64,000 nucleotides of DNA, from assembly GCA_018239715.1 (NCBI GenBank), contig JAFEGW010000008.1, positions 62,001 through 126,000 of the forward strand, read 5' to 3'. This document shows positions 26,007 to 34,006 of the stretch, piece after piece. The number at the start of each line of letters is the position of its first letter. The stretch's first letter is position 1. Made by a program: the position numbers and the translations under genes. The notes beneath the pieces were generated by a model. It was not told where the DNA came from, searched no databases, and saw only the letters and a program-made list of their open reading frames with translations. Source of the stretch: Verrucomicrobiota bacterium (lineage in GTDB: Bacteria; Chlamydiota; Chlamydiia; Chlamydiales; Rhabdochlamydiaceae).

Positions 26007-26218
26007 TGCGGCCTCTTAATTTTGAGGAAAATTTTACTCGGATATTTTCAAATCTGCAATTAGAAATATTCTTAAAATAACCGCTCGCTTATGAGTCCAG
26101 AGGGATAAAATCGAACATCTTGACCTCAAGATTTCTCTTTACTTTCACAAGACAGGAAAACGTTTTTATGTTAACTAGGACTTAAATGATGAAAAATTCT
26201 CAGAGGTAGGCAAAATCT

Positions 26219-26596
26219 ATGAAAAAATCCCTTCTCCTAGCATTTGGCTTAACCTTCTTATCCTTAGCAATTTATGCTGAAGATATCGCTCCCTCTTCCC
26301 CCTCAAAAGAGATTGCTCAGTGGGGTGTAGGCCTTGAAGTGGACGAGGGTTATTACTACGAAGATGATGACGACACGAATGTCGAAGTTTGGATTGGTCC
26401 AGGTTGGTACAATGGCATTTGGTTTGATAATGAAGTCGAATATGATGACTGGCATCATCACCACCATGGCCATCATCACGATCATCATGGTCACCATGAC
26501 CATCACGACCACCATGGAGACCATCATGGAGGTCATCATGGCGGACACGGAGGAAGCCATCATGGTGGAGGTCATGACGGCGGGCATCACAAGTAA
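26219..26596 (+). CDS. Exported histidine-rich protein
   Basis: The 125-residue protein has a clear signal peptide (KKSLLLAFGLTFLSLAIYAE). An acidic stretch (YYYEDDDDTN) is followed by a tail from about residue 78 in which His and Gly dominate (HHHHHGHHHDHHGHHDHHDH and onward), with roughly 35 His. Such tails bind Zn, Ni or Cu. It is probably a periplasmic metal buffer or chaperone; no metal transporter adjoins it, though a CDF exporter lies at 47410. It is composed of low-complexity DNA. Confidence 0.8.
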   Translation: MKKSLLLAFGLTFLSLAIYAEDIAPSSPSKEIAQWGVGLEVDEGYYYEDDDDTNVEVWIGPGWYNGIWFDNEVEYDDWHHHHHGHHHDHHGHHDHHDHHGDHHGGHHGGHGGSHHGGGHDGGHHK

Positions 26597-26907
26597 ATTA
26601 TAACTCCCTGATTATCAATAGGTAATAAACCAGAAATCCGCTTTTATCTTTTTATTTTCAACATTCTTAATTTTCAAATAAAAATTAACAATTTTACCTT
26701 AAAACCAAATCTAAATTTCAAATTCAAAATAATTAATACAAAATGTTAAATTTTTAAATTTTAATTTGTCGAAAACGCAATATTTTTAATTTTAATTATT
26801 CATTTTCAATTTTATTTATTGATTAATTGTATTTATAAACATTATAATATATGCGAAAAGATAAAAGATTAACAAACAAAACAAAAAGCAACAAAAGAGG
26901 TAACTAT
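26597..26907. other. AT-rich gap of about 310 bases before the A/P-rich protein
   Basis: It contains runs of A and T with no credible reading frame. The only signal I can support is the promoter at 26819-26848. The AT content is much higher than in the flanking genes. Confidence 0.6.
26819..26848 (+). promoter_or_regulatory. Strong promoter for the A/P-rich membrane protein
   Basis: TTGATT (26819-26824), an 18-base spacer, then a perfect TATAAT (26843-26848). The expected transcript start near 26855 lies after the ATG at 26851 and supports the ATG at 26908 as the real start. Confidence 0.75.
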
Positions 26908-28062
26908 ATGGCAATAAGACCATCAGCAAGAGCGCACCTAGCACCCCCTGCAAGAACATCAGCCACCCCCCGATTTACACCCAAATCTGCATCCAAAGTA
27001 AAAATTCAAATGGAAGTCGCTGCTGCTGCTTCACGTTCCCTGAGACAGCCCGTCGTTCCTGCCCCCGCCCTTACAGCTTCAAGAGCGCATGCGGAAGCGC
27101 CTGCTGCTGCTCGACAAACTCCTACTCCTGCGCCTAGACAAGCAGCACCTGTAGCTCAACCTTCTAGAGCCCCTGCAGCTGCACCTGCTGCTCCTGCACG
27201 CTCGTACACGGTCGTATCCGCAGCACCTGCTAAAGCAAAGAAAAAATCCGAAGAGCAAAAAGCAGTAGAACTTTTTGGAACCAGTAGAAAAGAAGCTCTA
27301 GTATCAAAAGCAACTAAAAAAACTCCTAGCCTCTTGAACAAACTTACCCAGCCCAAAATGTTGTGTCTGATGGGAGCCCTTGGCGCCCTCAAGGTCGGCT
27401 TTGCAGTTCTCGCTGTGAAAGTCGGTCCTTTAGCGGCAACAAGCTTGGTTGCACAGCACACCATTGCTTTCTTAACCCCGGGCGTCTATGTGATGGCCTT
27501 CGCAATGGAAGTTGCTCTAAAATTAACCACGACTGTCATCGCACATGGAATACTCCCCATCGTACTGCCGATCCTCAGCACCGTCGTCGTCACCACACTG
27601 GCGGTGGGCCTCACGGTATACGCTGGATACTTGATCCTGCAAACGATGAAAAAGAAAGTTTGCGCGCTCTTAGACAAGCTGCCTCTGGGAGCTGGAGATG
27701 TCGCTAAATCGATGCTCTTCGGAGACGAGAATGCCAAAGAAAAAGCTTCTTCCAAATCGGCATTTTCAACTGCATTATCGTTTGTCACAGGCCTGGTCAG
27801 TAGCTCAAAAACGGAAGTTGACGCTGACGGAGATGCGGATGCATCTGATGACGAGTCCAGTGATGAAGAGATAGATTATGTAAGAATGGATTTAGAAGGA
27901 GCTGCTAAAGCTGCAACAGCTACTGCTAACGAGCAAAAGCTGCGAGCAGATTTAGGCATGGGCCCTGTTGTGCGCCCAAAGAAAGGGTTTGAAGCTCTTT
28001 TAGAAGCGGCAGAAACACCTAATCCCCATATTCTGACCCGTTACAAATCCCTTCAGATCTAA
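26908..28062 (+). CDS. Hypothetical protein: Ala/Pro-rich N-terminus and central hydrophobic region
   Basis: The ATG at 26908 has GAGG upstream and gives 384 residues. Residues about 1-130 are rich in Ala, Pro, Ser, Arg and Lys; 150-265 hold several hydrophobic stretches (MGALGALKVGFAVLAVKVG, TPGVYVMAFAMEVAL, ILPIVLPILSTVVVTTLAVG); the C-terminus is acidic with DADGDADASDDESSDEE. The layout (flexible basic N-terminus, then paired hydrophobic segments) resembles secreted inclusion-membrane or effector proteins of chlamydiae, but I recognise no family. The strong promoter suggests high expression. Confidence 0.65.
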   Translation: MAIRPSARAHLAPPARTSATPRFTPKSASKVKIQMEVAAAASRSLRQPVVPAPALTASRAHAEAPAAARQTPTPAPRQAAPVAQPSRAPAAAPAAPARSYTVVSAAPAKAKKKSEEQKAVELFGTSRKEALVSKATKKTPSLLNKLTQPKMLCLMGALGALKVGFAVLAVKVGPLAATSLVAQHTIAFLTPGVYVMAFAMEVALKLTTTVIAHGILPIVLPILSTVVVTTLAVGLTVYAGYLILQTMKKKVCALLDKLPLGAGDVAKSMLFGDENAKEKASSKSAFSTALSFVTGLVSSSKTEVDADGDADASDDESSDEEIDYVRMDLEGAAKAATATANEQKLRADLGMGPVVRPKKGFEALLEAAETPNPHILTRYKSLQI

Positions 28063-28074
28063 TTCTTAAAGTCT

Positions 28075-28105
28075 AAAGGCCTCTTCCGCAAGGAAGAGGC
28101 CTTTT
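28075..28105 (+). terminator. Terminator between convergent genes
   Basis: A perfect 13-base stem (28075-28087 with 28092-28104) with loop GCAA is followed by T. It ends transcription of the A/P-rich gene. On the other strand only three T follow, so its use by the convergent operon is less sure. Confidence 0.9.
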
Positions 28106-28108
28106 TCA

Positions 28109-29176
28109 TTATGACTGGTTTGAAACCGCGCTCAAAAACATCTCTCGGCGTAGCAAAATATCAGCAACCCTTGTACCAAACCGCTGAGGATCCAGCTGAA
28201 CTAGAGGTTGAAAACAGGGATCTAAAACCTCTTTATTAAGGCGGCGGTAGGTCTCAACTAAAACCGGAGAATAAGGTGCCTTAGGGAGAGGAAAAGCCGA
28301 CTGATTTCCCTGATGATAACAGACAGAAAGCACGCCATCGCGTATAAGACAAATGCGATTTCCATCCCCTCGCTGGACCAAATTGTTAAAAATCACCCTT
28401 ATCCTCGGCACTTCGGCAAAGCCGTGCTCTAAGACCAATTTTCTAAAGCTTTCTAATGTGATATCTTGAGCTAGTTGAATCTCTTTTTGAACTTGCGCAC
28501 GTGCGTCATCTGAAAAAAACGCTGGTATATAACTGCGATCGCCCCACTTTAGCAGCCATCCTTTATTTTCAAGCGACTCGTTATCAATGCGGGCAAAATA
28601 AAATTGGCCTTCACGTAGAGTAGCCAGATAATTGCCTGGGTGGCAGTCCCAATCATTAAAGACGGCGTTGAAGAGGGCTATTTCTTGGATGACCTTCGGA
28701 GAAGATTTTTCAAAAACCATCTCCCTAAATTCAGGTTTCCACATATCTTCTTTGTCATCTGTTTCAACAAAAAACTGACAGCTGGCTTCTCGTCCGTCGG
28801 GCATGGTCCTTACGATAGTGGGAGGAACAAAATGATGCCCGGTATAAGGTGCAATCGCTTGTTCATAGACATCGTAGGCTACTTTTTCGGCGTAAGCAGC
28901 ACTGACATCTGATGGTGCTTTCGGCTTATAGGCAATCGCTACATTAGCATTGCCATGTTTTAAAATCCCATAATGAACTTCATTATTGAACTTGGCTTCC
29001 TTGTTTCTTCGTTCTAAAAACACCTTCATTTCGCAGGTATAAATAAGCTCGCCCTTTTGCATGCATTCTAAAACAGCGGAATAATCGGTTCGATCATCCC
29101 AGAGAGGGTTTTTAAAACTCTCAGGGATAAAAGTCCCTTCTGTACGGACTGCACTCGTAGCTGCAACTTTAATCAT
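28109..29176 (-). CDS. PI3/4-kinase-like protein, cytoplasmic member of a pair
   Basis: I start it at the ATG ending at 29176, which overlaps the upstream stop as ATGA (29173-29176) and gives 355 residues. It has a possible ATP-binding lysine in IAYKPKAPSD, a catalytic-loop-like DWDCHPGNYL (compare D-R-H-x-x-N in PI3/4 kinases) and, after a short loop, the metal-binding ARIDNE. The order and spacing fit the PI3/4-kinase/HipA superfamily. It has no signal peptide. The substrate could be a lipid or a protein; I cannot tell. Confidence 0.6.
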   Translation of the reverse strand: MIKVAATSAVRTEGTFIPESFKNPLWDDRTDYSAVLECMQKGELIYTCEMKVFLERRNKEAKFNNEVHYGILKHGNANVAIAYKPKAPSDVSAAYAEKVAYDVYEQAIAPYTGHHFVPPTIVRTMPDGREASCQFFVETDDKEDMWKPEFREMVFEKSSPKVIQEIALFNAVFNDWDCHPGNYLATLREGQFYFARIDNESLENKGWLLKWGDRSYIPAFFSDDARAQVQKEIQLAQDITLESFRKLVLEHGFAEVPRIRVIFNNLVQRGDGNRICLIRDGVLSVCYHQGNQSAFPLPKAPYSPVLVETYRRLNKEVLDPCFQPLVQLDPQRFGTRVADILLRREMFLSAVSNQS

Positions 29177-30108
29177 TGATTTCCTATTTTTTTTAAGAGG
29201 GCCACTAACTTTAAGCTGCTTTGATAGTTTTCCTCTATGGCAAGTTTCCATTTTCTCACTTTTTGCTCCGTGCCTTTATCCCAGAGCAAGGGATTATTTG
29301 GGACAAAGCCGGCCTCTTCCAAAAAATGGTCAAGCAAAGCTGTCATCCTGGCAGGTGGAAACTGAGTGATGAGAGATTGCAAAACATCTCGATACCGAAC
29401 TAAGCCTAGTAACTCTTCGGAAGTAAATATTGCTTTTTGCTCTACAAACTCTTTTAACTTCTCGTAGGCCCATTGGGCTAGATTTCCCATGAAGCAGTTT
29501 CCCATATCGATGCCATAAAAAGCCTTCCCGTCGTAAAAAATATTAGGATTGCTGCGGTCGTTATTTCCTAAATAAGTATCGAGAGCAGCGATTTTGGCAA
29601 GGTCGGGATGCTTTGCCATATTTTGAATCACTTCTCTTCTTAAGCCCGTCTCTTCTAAAGGAAGGGGGCCTGAGCGAGCTACCATGAAAGGCGTACGGAA
29701 CTTTTGATGCAGGTCAAAGCCTTCCCAGGGAGGGCTATTTTCGGTGTTCTTGCCTGCAACTTTCAGATGTAAAGTGCCAGGAAAGGGATCGAAAAAGCGA
29801 TGCTCAAAAGAATCTTTGCCGGGAATCACTCGCACCTGATTGATAGGAATGTCCATGGATTGAGCGATTTTTGAAGCTAGAACTTCTAATACAACGACAA
29901 TTTGATCTTCGGGAGTCGGATTGGTAATTTGCTTATAAATCCATTCTTTGCCGCTACAATCTTGTAAAAAGATATAATCTGCTTCGGATGCATGCTGCAC
30001 CTCGGATAATTTTTTAAATGGTTGAGATATCTGCTTTGTTTCTGCTTGGGAAGAGCAGGAAACAAAAAAGAGACCTACTAAAAGAGCCGTGGAAAATTTG
30101 TAAAACAT
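29173..30108 (-). CDS. PI3/4-kinase-like lipoprotein
   Basis: The ATG ending at 30108 has AGAGGTGATG upstream and gives 311 residues; an upstream in-frame start is rejected. Residues 1-18 form a lipoprotein signal (LLVGLFFVSC with Cys18). The catalytic region reads LGNNDRSNPNIFYDG with FYGIDMG after it, i.e. D-R-x-x-x-N and I-D-x-G as in PI3/4 kinases; WIYKQIT may hold the ATP lysine. A kinase-like domain on a lipidated exported protein is unusual. It is coupled by ATGA to the second kinase-like gene. Confidence 0.65.
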   Translation of the reverse strand: MFYKFSTALLVGLFFVSCSSQAETKQISQPFKKLSEVQHASEADYIFLQDCSGKEWIYKQITNPTPEDQIVVVLEVLASKIAQSMDIPINQVRVIPGKDSFEHRFFDPFPGTLHLKVAGKNTENSPPWEGFDLHQKFRTPFMVARSGPLPLEETGLRREVIQNMAKHPDLAKIAALDTYLGNNDRSNPNIFYDGKAFYGIDMGNCFMGNLAQWAYEKLKEFVEQKAIFTSEELLGLVRYRDVLQSLITQFPPARMTALLDHFLEEAGFVPNNPLLWDKGTEQKVRKWKLAIEENYQSSLKLVALLKKIGNQ

Positions 30109-30245
30109 GTCATCACCTCTTAATATTTGAGAAGACACTCTACTGAACTGCAGATTTATGTTCATGGACTTTTTCGAAGCCCCTCATCTACAGGGATCCT
30201 TGAAACACTTGGAAAAACTGATTTAAAACTGCTATATAGAACGGT

Positions 30246-30806
30246 ATGGCTTCTTTCTTAAAATATCTCACTGCCGCTCTAGTTTGCACAGCTTTGCAGG
30301 CCGATGATAAAACGAGGGATTGGACAGCGGAATTAAGAGCAGGGGTATTCTTTCCCCTGTCACCTAGGGTGCAAAACACCTATGGCCATGGATGGATTGA
30401 AGGGGAAGCCGAATATAACTATGAATTCGTTCGGCACTGGCAGGTCTGGGGCAATGCAGGCTATTCTTTTCAAGATGGACATGCACACCATCATCGAGCC
30501 CATATTCAGATCATCCCCGTGAGCACGGGTCTCAAATATGTTTTTTCCTCGGATAAAATCCGCCCTTATCTGGGTCTAGGACTGTGTTATACTTTCCTGC
30601 ACCTGCGGAATTTCGGCTACTACGGACAGCGGGTATATAAAAACAGGTTCGGATGGGTGGCTAAATCCGGAGTCTATTTCGACCTACCCAAGCACTTCCT
30701 TTTGGATCTATTTCTCGACTTCTATGATCAAAATACCCACTTTCGGCATAGGCCTATTCATATGAGAGGATTTAGGGCAGGTCTAGGTCTAGGCTGTGCG
30801 TTTTAG
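30246..30806 (+). CDS. Small outer-membrane beta-barrel
   Basis: The 186-residue protein has a signal peptide (SFLKYLTAALVCTALQA) and strands alternating with turns (WTAELRAGVFFPLS, KIRPYLGLGLCYTFLHLRN, FRAGLGLGCAF), ending in Phe as most chlamydial outer-membrane barrels do. It resembles the OmpW/8-strand group in size, but I do not assign it. The gene diverges from the kinase-like operon, 137 bases between starts. Confidence 0.65.
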   Translation: MASFLKYLTAALVCTALQADDKTRDWTAELRAGVFFPLSPRVQNTYGHGWIEGEAEYNYEFVRHWQVWGNAGYSFQDGHAHHHRAHIQIIPVSTGLKYVFSSDKIRPYLGLGLCYTFLHLRNFGYYGQRVYKNRFGWVAKSGVYFDLPKHFLLDLFLDFYDQNTHFRHRPIHMRGFRAGLGLGCAF

Positions 30807-31005
30807 CTTATTTAAAATAGATCTGGTCATCGTGCACAAATCCCGCAAAGACCTGGATGGCGGCAGGATGGACCGCTTCGGCAGCCTATAACGAGCAATG
30901 AGACAGGTTGTTCTTGTAGACTCTCTCTTAGGTGTCACTCCATATTTGCATTTTTTAAAAATTGCAACGTTTGTTTTTAGTCTAAGGCGAGTTATCTTAG
31001 ATGTT

Positions 31006-31665
31006 ATGATTGAAGATATCCAAAAGCTCTTTGCCTCTGCAGCTAATCCGGAAATTGCTCTCAAGCAAGCGGCCTATATGAGAAATTTATTTCCTTTTCT
31101 CGGCATTCCGAAACCTGAGCGAGAGAGACTCGAGAAAGAAATTTTTAAGAAAACTGCTATCAATGACCTTCCAGGCCTTCTCCTGCGGCTGTGGGAGCAA
31201 GACCATCGAGAATATCAATACACCGCTCTCTGTTTAGCCCAGCGCCACCGAAAAATGTTGACACCTGAGATCGTGCCCACCCTAGAAAAGTTGATCCGCA
31301 CCAAATCGTGGTGGGACACCGTCGATACGATTGCCCCTAATCTCGTCGGCCCTCTGGTCAAAATTCATCCGAAGCTCCTTCCACTCATGGACCAATGGAT
31401 TGAAGATCCTTATCTTTGGATCCGAAGGTCGGCTCTTCTTTTTCAGCTCCGCTGGAAAAAAGAGACCGATGAAGAGAGACTCTTCTACTACTGCCAAAAG
31501 ACTCTGCACGAAAAAGATTTCTTCATCCGAAAAGCGATCGGCTGGTCCCTCAGAGAGTATTCCAAAACAAAACCCGCATCAGTCCGCTGCTTCATCACGC
31601 ATCATCGATCTAGACTCAGCAATCTCTCCCTACGTGAAGCCTGCAAATATCTCGACAATTTTTAA
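31006..31665 (+). CDS. AlkD-like DNA glycosylase (HEAT-like repeats)
   Basis: The ATG at 31006 gives 219 residues, close to the family's usual 230; an upstream ATG at 30898 would add a poorly matching stretch. The repeats LLLRLWEQDHREYQYTALCL, SWWDTVDTIAPNLVGPLV, LWIRRSALLFQLRW and FFIRKAIGWSLREYSKT match the AlkD family, which excises alkylated bases without flipping them. The W/D/R residues typical of the active site are visible in WWDTVD and WIRRSA. Cytoplasmic DNA repair is the likely role. Confidence 0.8.
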   Translation: MIEDIQKLFASAANPEIALKQAAYMRNLFPFLGIPKPERERLEKEIFKKTAINDLPGLLLRLWEQDHREYQYTALCLAQRHRKMLTPEIVPTLEKLIRTKSWWDTVDTIAPNLVGPLVKIHPKLLPLMDQWIEDPYLWIRRSALLFQLRWKKETDEERLFYYCQKTLHEKDFFIRKAIGWSLREYSKTKPASVRCFITHHRSRLSNLSLREACKYLDNF

Positions 31666-31702
31666 ACCTTCCGATTAAATGTTCTCCTTTTAAAGGAGAT
31701 GT

Positions 31703-32068
31703 ATGGCTGCGCGGGTCCGTTTCAATCTTCCGATGAAAAATCACTATTTTACCCCAGATACGGTTATTTATTATCCTGCGACTCTCACTGCTCACTTTGA
31801 AAAAAACGCTGAGCTTGAAATTCGACAAGGCGATTCCTTTTTCGTGTGGTTGAAAGGTGAATCGCTGGAATGGGAAAATGATGAAGCTGAAAAAATGGGG
31901 CGGATTGAAGTGCTCTTTAATCGAATTCTACAGCCGATAGGAAAAACAATTAGAAGAATTTCCGCGGAAGGTCCTCTGAACCTAGAGACTTTTAATGATG
32001 GGTTCTCTATGCTAACTCTCAAATATCCTTTAGTGATAAGAGTCCAATGCTTAAAGAAGATCGTTTGA
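31703..32068 (+). CDS. Small hypothetical protein
   Basis: The 121-residue protein has a strong ribosome site (AAAGGAGATGT) before its ATG. There is no signal peptide, membrane segment or recognised motif; predicted strands (TVIYYPATLTAHFEK, DSFFVWLKGESLEW) suggest a beta-rich domain. It overlaps the MazG-like gene by 22 bases, so the two are co-translated. Confidence 0.55.
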   Translation: MAARVRFNLPMKNHYFTPDTVIYYPATLTAHFEKNAELEIRQGDSFFVWLKGESLEWENDEAEKMGRIEVLFNRILQPIGKTIRRISAEGPLNLETFNDGFSMLTLKYPLVIRVQCLKKIV

Positions 32069-32394
32069 AAATGTTCCTGCAAAAGCTGCATAGCTTTTAC
32101 GAAGAAAGAGACTGGAAGCAATTCCATTCTCCTAAAAATATCTCCATGGGAGTTGCTTCGGAAGCCGGAGAATTGGTGCAGATCTTTCGTTTTCTGACCG
32201 AATCGGAAAGCGCTCAGCTAAATCCTAAACTCTTGGAGCTGGTCCGCGATGAGATCGGCGATATCTTTATCTTCCTTTCTTACCTGGCTGATATCCTCGG
32301 CATCGATGTCATCGAGGCCGCTCAGGATAAATTGGCCCAAGCTGCAAAAAAATACCCCGCTGAACTTTGCCGGGGCATCAAAGATAAGGTTTAG
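32047..32394 (+). CDS. MazG-like nucleotide pyrophosphohydrolase
   Basis: The 115-residue protein has the MazG/dCTPase metal-site pattern: SEAGELVQIF then, after a spacer, LVRDEIGDIFIFLSYLA (E-x-x-E...E-x-x-D). The short form with a single catalytic helix bundle is like RS21-C6/XTP3TPA. These enzymes hydrolyse non-canonical or damaged nucleoside triphosphates, so it is a house-cleaning enzyme. It overlaps the upstream gene and is followed directly by a thioesterase gene. Confidence 0.85.
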   Translation: MLKEDRLKMFLQKLHSFYEERDWKQFHSPKNISMGVASEAGELVQIFRFLTESESAQLNPKLLELVRDEIGDIFIFLSYLADILGIDVIEAAQDKLAQAAKKYPAELCRGIKDKV

Positions 32395-32395
32395 C

Positions 32396-32821
32396 ATGTC
32401 GATTTGGAAGCTTCCTCTTTCGATTGAAGACCTGCAAAAGAGATGCGCGAACAGTTATATTTCCCATCTTAGGATTGTTTTCACCGAAGTCGGGGACAAT
32501 TATCTCAAAGCCGAGATGCCGTTAGGTCCCCATCTCATGCAGCCCATGGGAATTATGCATGGAGGTGTCTCTTGCGGCCTCGCAGAAACCGTGGCCAGCG
32601 CGGCTGCCAACTATTGTGTCCCCGAGACCCATTACTGCGTCGGCCTTGATATCAATACCAATCATGTCCGGCCTGCGCTCCAAGGTGTCCTGACAGCCAC
32701 GGCAAAACCTTATCATCTGGGCAAAACAACGCAGGTCTGGTCGATTGAAATCCACGACAATCAAAATCAGCTTATTTCTATCAGCCGCTTGACACTCATG
32801 GCTTTACCCAAAAGCCCTTAA
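32396..32821 (+). CDS. Hotdog-fold thioesterase (PaaI/YbdB type)
   Basis: The start at 32396 lies one base after the MazG-like stop and gives 141 residues. The signature MHGGVSCGLAETVASAA (hotdog helix with the catalytic acid) and DINTNHVRPALQGVLTATAK match small acyl-CoA thioesterases such as those acting on aromatic or menaquinone intermediates. I cannot tell which acyl-CoA is used. It acts in the cytoplasm, as part of a tight group with the two preceding genes. Confidence 0.82.
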   Translation: MSIWKLPLSIEDLQKRCANSYISHLRIVFTEVGDNYLKAEMPLGPHLMQPMGIMHGGVSCGLAETVASAAANYCVPETHYCVGLDINTNHVRPALQGVLTATAKPYHLGKTTQVWSIEIHDNQNQLISISRLTLMALPKSP

Positions 32822-32881
32822 CTTTGCTGAGAAATAAATCATCGATCAGGTATAACAACCTCTCAGAAAAAGGAGTTTATT

Positions 32882-34006
32882 ATGAAAAAATATTTAACTC
32901 TCATCTTCCTCTTCTTGGCCATCCAAGGATGGGCCAAACAGTCCTACGACACGCTATTTATTCTGCAAGATGCCGGCGAAACAAACGCTCTTCTTCCTGT
33001 CATTGAAAAATGCGCCCAAAACAATGAGAACTTTCTTATCTTGACAGGAGGTCAAGCCACTGAAACCCTCAGCAGTAAGATGGCCTTAAAAGATAAAACC
33101 TTGTCTTTTGCTCAGCTAGGTATTTCCGAACAAATCGATAAAAGCTGGAAACGCGATGATAAAATCTCCGATGCCAGCCTGAAAAAAATTGAAACTGAAA
33201 TCGAGCCTAAGCAAGTCATTTCAGGCGTTGCCTTTGAGCTGCATGGACAACTTTTAGAGGCTTTCAAAACATCTAAAAGCATAACGTTTGCCTATTGGGA
33301 CAATATCAACTACGAAGGAACCGACCCTTACTTTAAGACTGCCCAAAAAGTCGCTAAAGTCGCCGACCATCTTCTCGTTCCCTCCAAAGCCTTTCAAAAT
33401 GCCTATCCTCAGTCCGAAGTCGTCGGACAACCTTCCTACGAACTCTGGAAAAAACAGCTCAGCGGCATCCAGCCTTCGAGCGTCGCTGCCAAATTGCCTT
33501 TTGCAATAAAATCTCCCTCGATTGTCTTTATCGGAGGATATGGGCACGATTACGACGAAGCTCTTCGTCTATTCCTAAACATGGCGCGCGAGCTCAAAGG
33601 GTACACCATTTTGATGACGTACCATCCTAAACTGGAAGGAAAAGTCGAAAAAGAAGAATTAAAAAAATACGAGCTTCCTTACGTCCATCTTTTGGAGTCC
33701 AAACTCATTACAACCATGGAAGCCATTGCGATTGCCGACCACGTGATCTGCCACCTATCGACGGTCGGGATCCAAGCGGCCATTGCCGGCAAAGATGTCA
33801 TCTACTTGCTCCCTCCGGGTCAAACCTATACCAATCTCCTGATTGAACGAGGCGGCGCACAGGTAGTTTCCACATTACCGGAACTGATGACAAGCTTGAC
33901 CAATAAGCGATCTGCAGATAAAGATCCTTTTATGACATTAAAAGTTCCGCAAGGAAGCGTGGACCTTATTTATAACAGGATCCATTCCAGTGCTGAAAAG
34001 CGATGA
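32882..34006 (+). CDS. Exported GT-B-like protein
   Basis: The 374-residue protein has an N-terminal signal peptide (KKYLTLIFLFLAIQGWAK). The C-terminal half looks like the UDP-sugar-binding Rossmann domain of GT-B glycosyltransferases: FIGGYGHDYDEALRLFL, TILMTYHPKLEG, ADHVICHLSTVGIQAAIAGK and VIYLLPPGQTYTNLLI. It starts with AAAAAGGAG before the ATG. A signal peptide on such a fold is odd because nucleotide sugars are cytoplasmic, so it may be a sugar-binding or scavenging relative. It overlaps the next gene by 17 bases. Confidence 0.6.
   Translation: MKKYLTLIFLFLAIQGWAKQSYDTLFILQDAGETNALLPVIEKCAQNNENFLILTGGQATETLSSKMALKDKTLSFAQLGISEQIDKSWKRDDKISDASLKKIETEIEPKQVISGVAFELHGQLLEAFKTSKSITFAYWDNINYEGTDPYFKTAQKVAKVADHLLVPSKAFQNAYPQSEVVGQPSYELWKKQLSGIQPSSVAAKLPFAIKSPSIVFIGGYGHDYDEALRLFLNMARELKGYTILMTYHPKLEGKVEKEELKKYELPYVHLLESKLITTMEAIAIADHVICHLSTVGIQAAIAGKDVIYLLPPGQTYTNLLIERGGAQVVSTLPELMTSLTNKRSADKDPFMTLKVPQGSVDLIYNRIHSSAEKR

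Noticed and set aside
26303-26590. Methionine-rich frame antisense to the His-rich gene
   Set aside because: CAT codons for His read ATG on the other strand; it is a mirror of the His tract.
30898-31005. Longer start for the AlkD-like protein
   Set aside because: The extra residues do not fit the family and the ATG at 31006 gives the usual length.
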